Positions 44,416-59,400 of a stretch of DNA of 64,000 bases are shown here, one piece after another. The notes beneath the pieces are model-generated. The model was not told the origin of the DNA, did no database searches, and worked only from the letters and a program-made list of their open reading frames with translations. This stretch comes from Malachius bipustulatus. Its lineage: Eukaryota; Arthropoda; Insecta; Coleoptera; Melyridae. Each line of letters begins with the position of its first letter. The first letter of the stretch is position 1. The stretch covers positions 3,782,001-3,846,000 of the forward strand of contig OU342631.1 of assembly GCA_910589415.1 (NCBI GenBank). Reading direction: 5' to 3'. Both the position numbers and the translations under genes were made by a program.

Positions 44416-47400
44416 GTAAGTTTCTGTTATAATTTTTAGTAGAACTATTTTATATTAACTTAAATCAGCAATCTCTATACAGCACCATCCGAAAAGTATA
44501 GATTCCCATACGTAAAAGTATGAGATTTTTTCTCATTAGTAAGATTAAAAAAAAAATTCAGCAGAAAGTTTCTGCATGCTCTAAAACTTATTTAACATGT
44601 ACTTATTTTAAGTTACGATGCGTAGCATACGAGGCGGGACGAAAAATGTAAAAAAAAATTAATCGTAAAGTACCTACTCTTGTTTGTGAAGATGTTGAAA
44701 AATTTTATGTGAAAAAGTTCTTTTATAAAATCAAAATCTAAAGTCGGATATCCAATAAATATCCAAACAAAATCAAATATAAATAAGAAGTAAAAATTAA
44801 AAAAAATATTGATATTCAAATAAAGCTACAAATTCATATGACGAATTCATATCTAACTTTAAACTTTAATTCTGAACAGCTTAAATTTTTCATTTAATTT
44901 TAATTTAACTTTAATCCATAAAATTTTTAATACCTTCACAAACAAGGGTACTTAAAAAATTTAAGTATGTGTCAAATAAATTTTAGAGCATGCACAAACT
45001 TGTGCGCAGTATTTTTTTAAATCCTGCTTATAAAAAAACCTTCAAAATGCGATTCAATTATGAATAATTGTCACGCTTTTTAAATTGGCTTTCTGAAATT
45101 ATCCATAGGGTCATATAAGCGTAAGACTGTGGAAATGTAATTACATTTCGTTTGAAAACGGGCCATAAAATGGATTTTTAAATTTAACACAAAAAAAGAA
45201 TTTTGAAGAAATTTAACAATTTTGCCCCTTTTCCTATACACGCCACTGGCTAACTTTATTTAAAAAACACACTTCTTTACTCTATCTGTGGGTAAATTTG
45301 GAAAAAGTTACAGGGGAAGTTTGAAAACCGAAATTTTAAAATTTAGAGGAATAAACATCACGTAAAAAAATAGAATATCTTCGCCATTCTTCTTACTAGT
45401 TTCTTGAAATTTTTGAGAGTTAAAGGTTATTATGGCTTGTCCAGTGAGTGTTGTCCGGTGAGATGCCACACTGATCCTAACTATAAACGATTTGATTTTT
45501 TATGTTTTAATTCGTACTAATTCTAATTATTATAATTGTACAAATTAATTCTCATAAAATAAAATCGTTTATAGTCAGGATCAGTGTGGAATCTCACCGG
45601 ACAACACTCACTGGACAAACCATAGTGGAGTTGTCTACACTGTAAAAATATTATGTAAACAATAATAATTATTATTTTTATGTCAATCATTTTATATGAA
45701 TATTAACCTGGATTGCCCTGGATTTTTCTCCGGCTATTATGACAAACGTTTGTACAAATTGGAAACTTTTTTAACCAAATAATTTCAAAAAATTATAGAG
45801 GGTGGTTCTTCGTTTGTTATGACCTTCGAAAGAAATTGGCGATATCCATAAAACACAGCAGCATTTTTTCCTGAGGGATAGGTACACAATCTTCTTTCAA
45901 TTTTTCTACATTCAATAAAAAATGTAGAAGTCGTTTTTTCAATAAAAACACTCATAACTTAGAATTGCAACAAACTTTCATGAATAATTAAATAGAGTAA
46001 TTAATTAACATCATAGGTACATGTCAAGATGATAATAATAATAAGGACAATGTTTTATTGTTATTTATTATTATAAATGTAATTCCATTGCCATTGACAT
46101 GACAATGTTATAATTTATAGGTAACTATTATTCGCTACCGGGTATTATTTTAATATAATGCGTAGATTTAACAACTACGTTCTTGCAATTTTACGTGGCT
46201 GATTCTAGACACAGATTCATATCCGAGAATCGCGTTTTTACAACGGACCAGACAAATAGGTCTAGGTAAAGTTAAAACTACTAAATGTTTTAAAAATTCT
46301 ACTGTATACTTATGGATATACAGGGTGTTAACTACCAAGTAGTACAAAATAAAGGAGGTGATTCTACGACTTATTCTAAGAAAAAAGGTTTCTATTAAAA
46401 TGGGTCCCCAAACGTACCGTTTTCGAGATACAGTGAACTTTATATTTTAATATGGTATGTTGCAGGTGCATAAATTTTACAATCACCTCGATAATAGAAA
46501 TTTGAAGTCTTTGATACTTGCCAGACGACAAGAAAATTAAAACGAATTATTTTTAACGAAAAGTTCAAGTTCACTACCTAACCTACAGAATTAGCTACTC
46601 AAGTCTAATCCTTGCAGCAATACGAAAACTAGTGAATCTTTGTTGCTTTGCTATAAAATCAGTTTTATAGCGAAGGTCAAAAACTCTTGTATTTTGTGTC
46701 ATGTGTTTAATATCCTTTATTCTAAAAAAAATAGAATTGAATTTGTTTGTTTTAATCAATTTTATTTAATTCAATTTAATTCAACAAAATTTTTTTAAGA
46801 GACAAAAAGTTGTATTTTAGCTGCTTAATCAGAATTTTTTTAATTGACGCCACTGGACTTGATAATTTTAATCTACCTACTTTTAGCAAAAGAAGCTCCG
46901 TATTACTACATATAATACTGCCAAATTTGAACAGTATCGGCAATAGAATGTTTGAGATTTTACAGTTTTTTGCTTTTGGTTTTCCTCTTTTGTCAATAAT
47001 TGCTTTTCCTTATTTGTCAAATGAGTTTCTTATTTTTCTATCTATTAATGATTATAGTCATTGATTTATCAATCAATTTCTTTTTATGTCAAATCAGTTT
47101 CACTTTATGTCAATTGCTTTTCCTATTTACGTGCACTGACAGTATCATAATATTGGAAAAGCATTTGATAAAAAAGGAATCTCATTTGACAAAAGAGGAA
47201 TTTCAATCGAAAAATCACGCACTGACGTTTAATAAATGGGAAAAGCATTTGACAAATAAGGAAAAGCAATTGACAAAAGACGAAAACCAAAAGAAAAAGA
47301 CTGTAATAAAAAACCTATTTAAAAAGAACACTTTTACACCCTGTATCTTGAAAATTAGACCTTTTAGGAAACATATGTCTGTATGAACTTTTACTTAAAT

Positions 47401-50400
47401 TTGGTCCAGGAATACGCCCTTAAATTTAGTTTAATTACTCTTAAGTAACACCCTGTATTTTAACAGTTTTAATTGTTGAGCCGTTATGCCATTTGTCTCA
47501 TTGCCTTATTAGAAATCCTGATTTTTCTGATCCTGGTCCATATTTTAGTCTTGGTTACTGAAAATTAATAATGAAATATTTTCTGGGAAACGCTTGAAAT
47601 AATAATACTTAATTAAAATATGCCTAAATTAATATTAAATGTAATCAAATCAGTAGATATACAAGTATTTTCGAATCAAATATTCAAATTAAGCAATATT
47701 TTATTCATCGAACAACACGCGCGGAAGTATTCTTATCACATATTCATTTTCTCATGTCCCTGGCATTAAAATTATTTAGATATTTTTGCGTAAGTAATTA
47801 TTATTGGTATTAATAAATCATTCATCTCATACATGTCAGTACTGCAATAATAATTGTAATTTATTGTAATTTATTTATATAATAATTATTGTAATAACAT
47901 TTTGTTGAAACAATTGCAAAATCAATTCCACATACTTGAGTACCTATCTAAGAACTCCTACAAAAATAGCAAATACAAGAATATTTGAATCACCCAGAGT
48001 TCACTTTTTTAGACTAAAAACTTATTACAGAGGTTCTTATAACAGAGAGACTCCAAAGTTTTGGTAACATTTTTAGTTAGAAGCTTTTCGGAGCGGTTCT
48101 AAATGCGTTGTTTTGATAATTTTTCCTCCAATTATTAGTTATTATTATATATTTTTATTATATTTTTCATATGAGTTATTATTATTATTATTGTTTATGG
48201 ATTACTCAGCTGATAGCTGGTATGTATTATCATTTGCCTATTCCGGATACATAGTATCAAAAGGTTTAGGGTCAGTTCACATAATAAACTTGCGCACTGT
48301 ATAACAGGTATTCAGTATCACATCTCTCTGGATGCCGTAGAAAGTGTTTTTGGGTAGTTTCAGCGTGGCGATGGTTTTAGCACAGAGTAGATACAATCAG
48401 AAGCTAAACTCGCCAGCGGCGCCTTTGATCTTTTAGAGACAAGCCACACCTCTAGCGGCCATTGCTTCAGAGTAGAAACGCAGGCCCGCCACCAGCCCGC
48501 CACAGAATAGGTACAATTATATTCTGTGGGCCCGCATTCAAAACTAATGAAAGCTCATCTCAAATCATGGCGGATCTCTATGCGCCGAGTAGATGCGTGA
48601 ACTCGGTATTTTTATTGAAGTTTATATTCTGATTGTACCTATTCTGTGGTTTTAGACACGACGCCGGTTGATGACATAATAACTGTCAACATTTTTACTC
48701 TGCCACATATTCTGTTTAGTCTCAATGGCGGGATCCGTGTATTTAGCCAGTTTCTGCTGGTGTTTGCTGATAAGGTTGTGAATGTTCGTTACAGCTATAC
48801 GTCGACGAGAAGGACTGATTGATTCTTCTATCAACCACTACAATGTCAGTTATTAAAGGTCTATTATTTGTCACCTGTATATCGGTGATAATGGGCCTGT
48901 CGTAGCAGAGTCTAAAATTGTCGTTTTCGAGCACCTTCTGTGGCTGGTAATTGAAATAGGTATGGTGTATAGCTGTTGCGAAGACCGAACTTGTTGGCTA
49001 GTTTCTGATGTATTTTCCTATGTAAATAATCATTATTTGCTAACAAACTACAAGCATAATAGATGGCGCAAAAATCTAATTTCCGGAACTCCATTTTTTG
49101 GCAAAAATCTAATTTTCGACAAAAAATGGAGTTACGTACTTTGCTGATTACACCGACGATAATGTTATATGTTGAATTTGTCGGATTGGGTGTTGGGTCC
49201 TTCACCATAAATTTCTTGTAGTTGTTAGTGCTGATAACCTGGTCTTGCATAGCCATAATTTAGCCCTCGGTTTTTGGGAAAAGGCTTCCGCTAGGAAGCC
49301 ATCTGTTTGAAGGAAGTTGGTTTCGAGCGAGAAGAGTTTCAGAGGTCAGTAGAACTTATCCGCTTTGAAAATAGTTCGATTTAGAGCTGAATTTCCTGCT
49401 TTCTTGTAAAAGAATTCACGTAATTTCCTTACTTGTCGAGAGTGTAGATTGACAAGGTCGATTAAACCTCTTCCTCGTTCCTTTCGGGGTAACGTTGTTC
49501 TAATAGTGGATTCGGGCGAATAGATAATTACGGGCGGTGATTGCTGTTCTTCGTCATCATTGTTCGTGTTAACCTCTGAGCATTCTCTAGCTCTGTTTTC
49601 GTCCATCTTAAGATTCCAAAAGAGTAAGTTAAAACAGGTGTAGCATAGGTGTTGATTGATTGAAATAATTTGCATTGAGCTCAGACTTCAAAAGAGATTT
49701 TACCCTTTTGGTGAAAATTGCTCCTGGATTCTGCACTTCTCCCGTTTGTGGTCCAATAATCTAGCCTGCTGAAATCCTATAGCATTGAAGTAACTTTTAA
49801 CTGTCCTTCTTCGGATATCATCCAATCGGCGTCTCTCTTGTGGTTTTTGGGTATTGACCATAATGAAGACCAGTACTTCTCCAACGTCTGTTTCAATGGT
49901 ATAAGGGTTGGTTTGCGTTGTCAGGCTCAGCTCCTGGTTTTCTGTAAAATATTTTTTGGTTGGTATAAAAAATTTTGTTTTGTTGTTTCTTTTTGTGCAT
50001 TTAATGTATCTCGATAAACGCTTGCATTTCGCTTTTAGCTTCTGCTTAAGCAGATCAATGTGCTCACGCAAATGTTGCTGATGTTCTGGATGTTGTGTGT
50101 GAGTGTTTATTTTCTTGAATATTTTTTTGATGTGATTTTTCAGGCGTGTAGACTGATAATCCTTTAGGTGTTCAAGTTCGCTCCTAATAGTGTCAATGGA
50201 ACGTTTAAGGCGCCGTTGCTACCAGGGTTTTTTGTAAGTGTTACTGGTACGGATCTTTGAATTACTCCACAAGAAATAAAAGAATGAAGCCGTTCAAGCG
50301 TATTGTATTAATTGAGGTGTCTTTCTAATAGTGAGTTTATACCTGCAATGATATCATTAGAATCCTTATTGGTCTTCAGTTTGGATTATTTTGGTCGTTG

Positions 50401-53400
50401 TATTGGGTTTGTTCCTTCGAATTCCGCTAATGACCTGCGCATTTCGAGTAAAATGTTACCGATGCTACTTAGTTGGGTGTTGCGTGTCAAGATCGTGAAT
50501 GGTGTGATTCTCGAGAATCACTTTTTCTTCATCGCCAGTGTGGGTTTCCCCTTGGGTACCAATTGCTCCTTGTGTTGTTAGGTTACCGTTCGTTCTTTGC
50601 AGTTCTAGGAGAACTTCTCCTCGAATCTGCTGCAAGATCGGTGCAGGGAGCAGATTGTTCTTCTGGATAATTCTTCTCTGATCAGCTATTCGTTTCTCCG
50701 TTATGTGCTTAAGTTCTGGGTACTTGTCGGCAAATTCACGGTGAATGGCGAATGACGGTTTGGAAATAAGAGAACAGCTGATTATTTAGATTTGGAGATT
50801 ATTGTTATAAGTTGCAGTCGTATTAGAGAATAAAACATTTTTGTAAGAATTCAATTTGGTGTTACTAAAGTACGAGACCCTGTAAATCAATCTAAATCAA
50901 ATAAATATTAATGACAGAAATATTTGTAAATCTCAATTCAAATATTCAACAATTTTATGATCTTAGAATGTATCAATAATGAAAACTAGCGTAATGCTTT
51001 TGTGGATAACAGGTCTTAAAAGCAATCGCTCTATTGGTTTTAAAGACCTTATTATTATCAGCTCATACTTTAATTTACTATTTTGTATTCTTTATAGTTA
51101 CGTGATACCGACATTTTATGAAGGATACAAAAAAGAATTCCAAGAAGAGGATTTACCGCAAGTTTTGAAAGAACATAAAACATCTATCCTAGGAGACAGA
51201 ATCGAGAATGCCTGGAACCAAGAGTTGAAATGGGCTGCCAAGAGGAATCAGAAACCTTCCTTGAAACGTGTCGTTTTCAAACTATTTATAAAAAAATTTA
51301 TGCTACTTGGACTAGTAGCATTGTTTTTTGAATGCATAAAGTACGTACCTAATACATTGAGAAGAAAAACAAAGGCAACAATTCGATAAATTTCTATATT
51401 TTGAAAAAAGAAAATAAAAAAGTATATTTTCAATTTAACTTAATTTCAACTTAACATCAGCCTGTATAAAAATTTCAAAAACAAATTAAATTAATTAAAC
51501 AAAATAATTAATTACATTTCGTGGAATTAAACTAAAATATTTACATCTCCATACCTCCTTCCGGCTATCCCAGAAGTAGCCATCAAATTTCATATTTTAA
51601 ATCGGACACCATGTATATTCTTATATTTTGTAATTGTCTGAGAAAATTAATTAACAATTATTATTCTCACAATTTAAGTTTATAACAACTTATTTATGAG
51701 TGATAGATAATCAAATGAAATCGCCATTTTTCATTTTCAAAGCTGTTTACATTGAAAACGGGTCGAGATATCAGAAAACGGACTACATGTTCCTATTTTA
51801 ACTTTTCACGTGGTATCCTATTGTGTGGATGAAAAATTTATTGAGAGTGATGAAAATTCTGCGCAAAAAATTTAATTTTTTGAAAATATTTCTGTACTAT
51901 AGGATACCACATGAAAAGTTAAGATGTCAACATGTAAACCGTTTTCCGATATATTGAACCGTTATCAAGGTATGCTGCTTTGAAAATAGAAAATTTTCAA
52001 TTTTCATTTGCTCATAACTCATAAAATAACTCGTTATAAACCTAAACTGTAAAAATAATTTCTATTAGATTTTTTCAGACAACCTGAAAATATAATAATA
52101 TACAGGCTGTCCCATTTAAAATCAGAAAGCAGATGGCTACTTCTGGTATAATCGGGAATGATATAGGGTTGTAAATATTTTAGTTCAGTTCGTCGAAATT
52201 GAATGTATAGATGTACAAATTTTAAATTTTTACAGTTTACCTTTAAAGAAAACGGTTTACATGTAGGTAACTATTGTTATAACTTTTCGTCAAGTCGACT
52301 ATGGTATAGTCATAGGGTTTTCATCATCTTATACAGGGTGGTCCAGATTTTATCTGCGAAAATGCACATAGCAATTCCTCAAGTAATTTAAAACATAAAA
52401 ATTTTAATAAACTTAGGTCCTCAGAACTTTAGGTTTCGAGATACAGGGTGTTAAAGTTTTTAAAAAATTCCAGTTTTTTGAGAATATATAAAAAATTGCT
52501 GATTGGAATAATTTGAAAGGTCTCAAAATTACAATGCTAAATGGGTTCTACAGTCTACCATTCATAGTAATTTATTATTTAATCCAGTGGCGGAGATTTA
52601 GATATGTCATTACACTGTTTTTTAATAATTTATAAGCCACTGAATAAAATACAGTTTTTTGTCTAAATTGAACAAAAGATCTATTAAAATAATTAAAACT
52701 GTATTTTATTCAGTGGCGGAGAAATTATTTAAAAAAAAGTGTAACGACATATATAAATCTCCGCCACTGGATTAAATAATAAATTACTATGAATGGTAGA
52801 CTGTAGAACCCATTCAGCATTGTAATTTTGAGAACTTTCAAATTATTCCAATCAGCAATTTTTTAAAAACTTTAACACCCTGCATCTCGAAAACTAAAGC
52901 TCTGAGGACCTATGTTTAATAAATTTTTTTTGTTTTAAATTACTTGAGGAATTGCCATGTGCATTTTCGCAGATAAAATCTGGACCACCCTGTATAAACA
53001 AAATCGGTACCACATATAAGAAATTAAAGGACATGTAAGCCGTTTTTCTACATCTTGGACGTTTACAAGGTATACTGCCTTGAAAATTAAAACTAATTAT
53101 TACTTATTCAATTTCAGTATTTTACAGCCGATTCTTCTAGGTGTTTATCTTTCCTACTATAGACCTGGACAAACGCTGATAACTGAAAATGATGCATATA
53201 TATACGGCGCGGGAGTTGTATTATGTTCCCTTATAGCCGCCATAGTCTACCATCCACTAAGAATGGCTACTTCTCATTTGGGAATGAAGATAAAAGTGAG
53301 CTGTTGCTCCTTGATTTATAGAAAATGTTTACGACTTAGTCATGAAGCATTGCGAAAAACAGATGTCGGTCAAATTATCAACTTGCTCTCCAACGACGTT

Positions 53401-56400
53401 GCTAGATTCGACCGGACCTTTGTTGCCATACATTTTGTTTGGATAGCCCCACTGGAGGTCGCCATTTGCAGTTATTTGATGTACTTAGAAATGGGCCCTT
53501 CGATTTTTCTAGGAATAGGAGTTATTGTTTTAATTTCTACAATACAAGGTATTTTAGATCTAGCAATACCGCCTGATTATATTTCTTGTATGATTGGGGT
53601 TAATAATTAAGACAATTACAAAATTGTGTTAAGGTGGGTTTAGACTTGCTATACACTTGCTATGCCATAAACTTTCTTTATATTCTAAGTAATTTTTAAC
53701 TTCTTATAAACATTTAGGTATTAGCGAAATACGACAAAATAGGGCTCTTCAAACGGGTTGTTTTTTAGGAGGGGGGCAAGCAGTTTTTTTGTGGTTTTAT
53801 GGTACCTCGACTAACAGTTCCTGAAGAAAAACATTAGATCCAATTTTTTATTTGAAAGTTTTTGTAATTATTATAACTGGACTATTATTATGATAGTTTG
53901 AATAAAATAAAATACACACTTTTCATATAAGTTATCCCACAGAACTTGGAAGCTTGGCAGCGATTCGCGTCATTTAAAATCCAACTTTCATGACTTCATT
54001 TAGGTATGTAAAGAACTATACCTATTTTCAGTTTACATCAGCGGGAAGATGTCAATATACCGGCGCAAAACAGCTGTAAAAACCGATTCCAGGGTAAAGA
54101 AGATCAACGAGATTCTGTCCGGAATTCAAGTGATAAAAATGTATGCCTGGGAAAAACCTTTCGCAAAACTAGTTGCGCTAGCACGAGAGTAAGCTTGAGT
54201 TTTATTGTTTCATGAGCAAATAACAAAAAAAACTATTCATTTTAGAGAAGAATTGAAATATGTCAAGATGACTGTTGCCATAATGTGTATAACTGTATCA
54301 ATTTTGTTGTTTGGAACATCGATTTCTATCTTCGCAACAGTACTCCTCTATGCCTTACTGGGAAATCAAATAACAGCAGGAAAAACATTCGTTGTTACAT
54401 CTTTTTACAATTTATTTAAAATAACCGTGACTGGTCATTTCTTAAGAGGATTACCCAGCTTGACTGAGATGAACGTTTCATTAACACGAATTAACAATTT
54501 CCTCTTGCTTGAAGAAGAATTGGATTTGATAAAGCAATCTGAAAATGAGCAAAATCATTTTACCGAAGTATACAAAGCTCTACCAGAAGTTTTCCCTGTC
54601 ATGTCATACCCGATAAAAGACAAGAATATAATAAGAATTGAAAAAGCAAGTGCCAAATGGAACAAAGCACTCCACACTGAGACAATCTCAAACATTTCCT
54701 TAGACGTAGCTCGTGAAAATCTTATAGTAATCATTGGTCCTGTTGGAAGTGGCAAAACTAGCTTGTTGCATGTTATATTGAAAGAACTACCTCTATTATC
54801 TGGTAAATTAACAATCAACGGTAGCATAAGCTACGCGTCACAAGATCCGTGGTTATTTGCTGGAACAGTTAGACAAAATATCCTCTTCGGGGTACCAATG
54901 AACAACGAAAGATATGCTGCTGTTATCAAAGTATGTGCTTTGGAACGTGATCTTCATTTACTGCCATTTAGTGATTTGACTATCATAGGCGACAGAGGCA
55001 TATCTTTAAGCGGGGGCCAAAGAGCTAGAATTAATTTAGCCAGAGCTATATACAGGGAAGCTGACATTTATTTGTTAGATGATCCACTTTCTGCTGTAGA
55101 TACTCATGTTGGGAAACAACTATTTGAAAACTGTATAATTAATTTTTTAAAGCACAAAACTATCATTTTGGTAACCCATCAGACACAGTACTTAAAGGAT
55201 GCCGACAAAATCGTTTACTTGGACAATGGAGTTATACAGGCTAAAGGTAATAGCAGCAGGTAATAATTTTATCCATATTCATTTTCATAAATGGCCATTG
55301 ACGACGATGTAGAAAACCGTTTCTCTACTTTTGTGTTATTTTTAGGAACGTTGAGAGAATTAAAACAATATGATTTCAAATTTACAAGTACAATTGGAGA
55401 TAATTCTGATGAAAAACAATCTGAAGAAAACGTGATTGATAAATCAATTGTAGAAAAAGGAAAAGAGAGCTGTAAATATCAAAAAGACCAAGAAGCTTCG
55501 AAAATTATCAAAGAACATAAAACCAAAGGCTCTGTGAAATTTGAAATATACAAGAAATATTTCACAGCAGGCGGAAATTTTCTTAAACTGAGTATATTAT
55601 TTATATTCTTTGTTTTAACACAGGCATTCAGTTCATTCTCAGATTACTTCTTAGCTTATTGGTATAATTGCATGATTATTATAAAACTTTTTCATTACAA
55701 TTTTATTTTTTTTAGGATAAATGTTGAACAGATTAATTACAGCAGAAATACGTCTCTTATGATGAAAGATCAAATTTCATCCGAAGCTACAAATACCTAC
55801 TCTAGGAACACCTTCGTATACATTTATGTAGCTGCTTTCGTAGCTTTGATCGTAATCTTCATATTTAGGATGATAACATATGTGAATGTTTGCGTCACTT
55901 CCTCTAAAACGCTTCATAACAGAATGTTTAACAGCATCATAAAAGGAACAATGAGATTTTTTAATACCAACAGTGCTGGAAGAATCTTAAATCGGTTTTC
56001 AAAAGATATAGGATCCATGGATGATTTACTACCATGGTTGCTTTTGGATACTTTGCAAATTTTTCTAATGCTATTTGCAGTAATTATTGTCATATCGGTA
56101 TTGAATGTTTATCTGTTAGTACCATCAATAATTATGCTGGCAGTTTTCTACTCTCTAAGAAATTTCTATATACGTCTGAGCCGAGCCATTAAAAGACTAG
56201 AAGGAACTAGTAAGTATACGAAACTAAAAAGACTATCGCAGAAAAGTAAGCTCTTTATTTCTTTCAGCAAGGAGTCCAATTTTTTCTCACGTGAGTGCTT
56301 CTGTTTACGGTCTGACAACCATAAGAGCTTTTGGGGCTAAGGCTTTGCTAGAGGAAGAATTTGATAATCAAATGGATGTGAATAATGTTGCTTGGCATAT

Positions 56401-59400
56401 AAGTACAGCAAGTGCTACAGCTCTTGGTTATTGGTTAGATCTTGTTTGCGTCATTTACTTGGCTATAATATCATTTAGCTTTCTCATTTTGAAAGGTATG
56501 TTATCAAAGAGAAAGGAAATAATATATTCTAAATGTATTCTAGAATGGTGTTATTAGCAAAGAGAGTTCCCAACTATAACGAGAAATTCCAAAGCTCTAA
56601 TAATTCATAATCGAAAGGGAACAATAATAGCTTCGTTTATAATAGGAGACATGCTATAATTTAGTAACTATACATTTTCGCCGGTCGTCTCTTTTTACGT
56701 TGTAGTTACTTTCACGCGTCAAAGTTGGTTCGCCTGATTCTATGTGTTGTCAATATAGTAGGGTAGTTCCACAGAATAGATATAATCAGAAGCTAAACAC
56801 GCCGGCGGCGCCTTTGATCTTTTAGAGACAAGCCACACCTCTGGCGGCCATTGCTTCAGAGTAGAAACGCAGGCCCGCCACAGAATAGGTACAATTCGAT
56901 TCTGTGGACCCGCATTCAAAACTAATGAAAGCTCATCTCAAATCATGGCGGATCTCTATGCGCCGAGTAGATGCGCGAACTCGGTATTTTTATTGAAGTT
57001 TATATTCTGATTGTACCTATTCTGCGGTAGTTCTAAATTTCAAAACGACACCCATTTTTTTTCAGTCAACTTAGTGGACCACTCTTCCTATGTACAAGTT
57101 TTGTGTGGCAAATAATAGGTGTGGCCCACTAAGTTGACCGAAACAAAAAAAAATCAACAAAACGAGTGTCTTTTTTGGAAGTTTTTCACGCTAGATCTAT
57201 CCCACTAGTAGTAATGTCACAAGTTATTGAACTTTCGAGATAAATCAGTCGATTTATTTGCAACGATAATAAGTTGCTCATTAAAAGGTCAATTTATATC
57301 TAACGGCACGGACACGGAGCGGGTTTTCAACGTGGACGTCCCCCTTCTTAGATGTAGACTGATTGAGCCATTCAAAATCCATTGATAAAAAAATGCACCT
57401 CCACGTTGAACACCTGACCCGTCTCCGTGCTGTTAGATGTAAATTGACCTTACAGAAAACACCAAGAGTCAGCAGGACGAGTCTGGTGTTTTCTTTAAGC
57501 AACTCAGTTGTAACACGCCGAGCCCCTACCCGCTCATTTCCGCTGAAAGTTGGCCTTGTGATCGTCTAGCTTTGAAGGTAGAACCGAACGTTGTGTTTCG
57601 TAGTATCGAGGTTCGTAATTGAGGTATGCCGGAAGCAAGGGAGGAGTTAAGGATTTTGCGTTCTGACGTTTGAACTGAATTTCTTGATTTCGATTTTTAC
57701 AAAGTCATAAACAAATCAATTGTAGGGTGGGAGTAATCAATTTCATATCATCTTTCAAACTCGGGATTACCCCCATCGTTACAATCCTTTACTCATTATA
57801 CTTTATAAATTGTTGTTTGATTTCTCTATTTGTGAATTACGTGTTTCTTTAAACACTGTGAGTCAACAACACTCGAGTTCGAATATAAAGGGACCCTGCT
57901 GGCAGCTGGGGTAACCACTTTTACTTTCATCGGTTCTTTAAAGCAATGTGCGGCGTTGCCGCTTGTTTTAACCGTTAGAATAGTCGTAGCTTACTTAAGC
58001 TCATTTAGCGCTTTTGGTTTTGCTCGAGATATGTTTCATTTATTTGTAAACCAGGTTTGCAAGACCTGTTTTACCTTAATTGTTTATTCGCAGATATACT
58101 CTGAATTTGCATTGTTCGGGTAGTAATGTTTCATTACCTCCCGGCAATATTCAGGTCTGTGATAGTTCTCGGACTTAACTTTTGGTTTACTGGATTAACT
58201 CTGAACTTGTATTCTCGGGTGTAGCTTCTGAAGCAAGTAATGTTTATTACCTCCCGGCAAGGTTCAGGTATATGTGATAGTCCTTTGACTCGAAGTTTTG
58301 GTTTATTAATGAAAAATTCCCTTTTAATGGGATAATTTTCATTCTGCGATATCGAACACATCTCTCGAGTGTTTTCGACATTATTAACAGAATCATGATC
58401 ACCTATGATCGAATTACAGACCCCATTCCTTTATTATTGCTCAGACGCAATAATTAGAGTGTTGGAAAATTGGGCTAACCTACTCATATAATCAGCATAT
58501 TCGGGCGTAGCTTCTGAAGCAAGTGACCAACAGCACTCCCCAGCCGTATTATAGAGAATTACCTAACCAAAAGAAATCGGGATAATCAAATCAGTTTAGT
58601 GATCATGTTTCTCGTTAATGCGTCGTTGTTTGTGATTTGCACTTTAAGAAAAGCCTAAGCGCTGCTAGGACCACTCTATCGTTTTATTTATGTTTGTTGA
58701 GCTTTTCGCATCAAACTTTGGTTTCCACGCAATTTTCGTGAACTAGTGGTTTGCTTTGATGATTTGGCAACATGGTTTCGCCCATCTACCTTTCAGGACA
58801 CCTTACTACTTTTTACTACTTCTATTATTGGCCTTTACTAGTTATTGCGGACTCGAGTCTCGTCACTCTGTCAGAATACAAAGCTCCTTTGTGGTTTGTT
58901 TACACTACAAAACAAGACTACTCAATTCAGGCACTACTGCTAGTAGTGATCGATCATAGTTTTGCAAGAGTGCAAGTATTTATTTCGTCGTGTTATAATT
59001 TTTCTTCATTCATGGTGTTATACAACAGCGAAGGCATTCCTCTCACTTTCTAAGTCGTATAGTTTAAAGGGGATAGTTCTTTTATTATAGTATCCGGTCT
59101 ATCCTACATCTGTACAAAAGAAACTCGGACTCCTCGAGAAATAGAATGATTCGTTTATCGTGTTCGTGGTCAATTCCCTAACTGAATTATTTCTGCTAAT
59201 GGGTCGTTTTATTTATTCAGAGGTTACTTATTTCTTGACCTGGGTTTAATTGACTTTTCCTCCTAGCTTTATCTCCTGTATAGCGAATTTGTTGTAGTAT
59301 TTCTATTTCCTGCCTACTTGAATTATTCCTAATCACGTGCCGCTTTGATTATTCACAGGTTATTTTACTCTTGACCTGGGTTACTAGCTCTATCTCGGTT

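Larger units (their letters stand above)
44416..51097 (+). other. Intron 1 of gene C
   Basis: This 6.7-kb AT-rich intron holds two inverted-repeat elements (45433, 46966), one hAT-like MITE (48381) and a broken LINE on the - strand. The stretches 44416-45430, 45625-46960 and 47315-48370 show short inverted or MITE-like motifs only. Confidence 0.7.
51341..53117 (+). other. Intron 2 of gene C
   Basis: The intron is mostly fold-back sequence: an imperfect palindrome at 51728-52000, a 659-bp near-palindrome at 52334-52992, and a half-copy of the first one's arm at 53031-53095 that ends just before the exon 3 acceptor. Confidence 0.8.

Noticed and set aside
47000..47386. 128-codon Lys/Glu-rich + frame
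   Set aside because: It is produced by an inverted repeat of TTTGTCAA/CTTTTCC words rather than by a gene.
50979..51097. In-frame ATG upstream of gene C exon 2
   Set aside because: A good acceptor at 51097 and exact agreement with the gene B exon start show that this stretch is intron.
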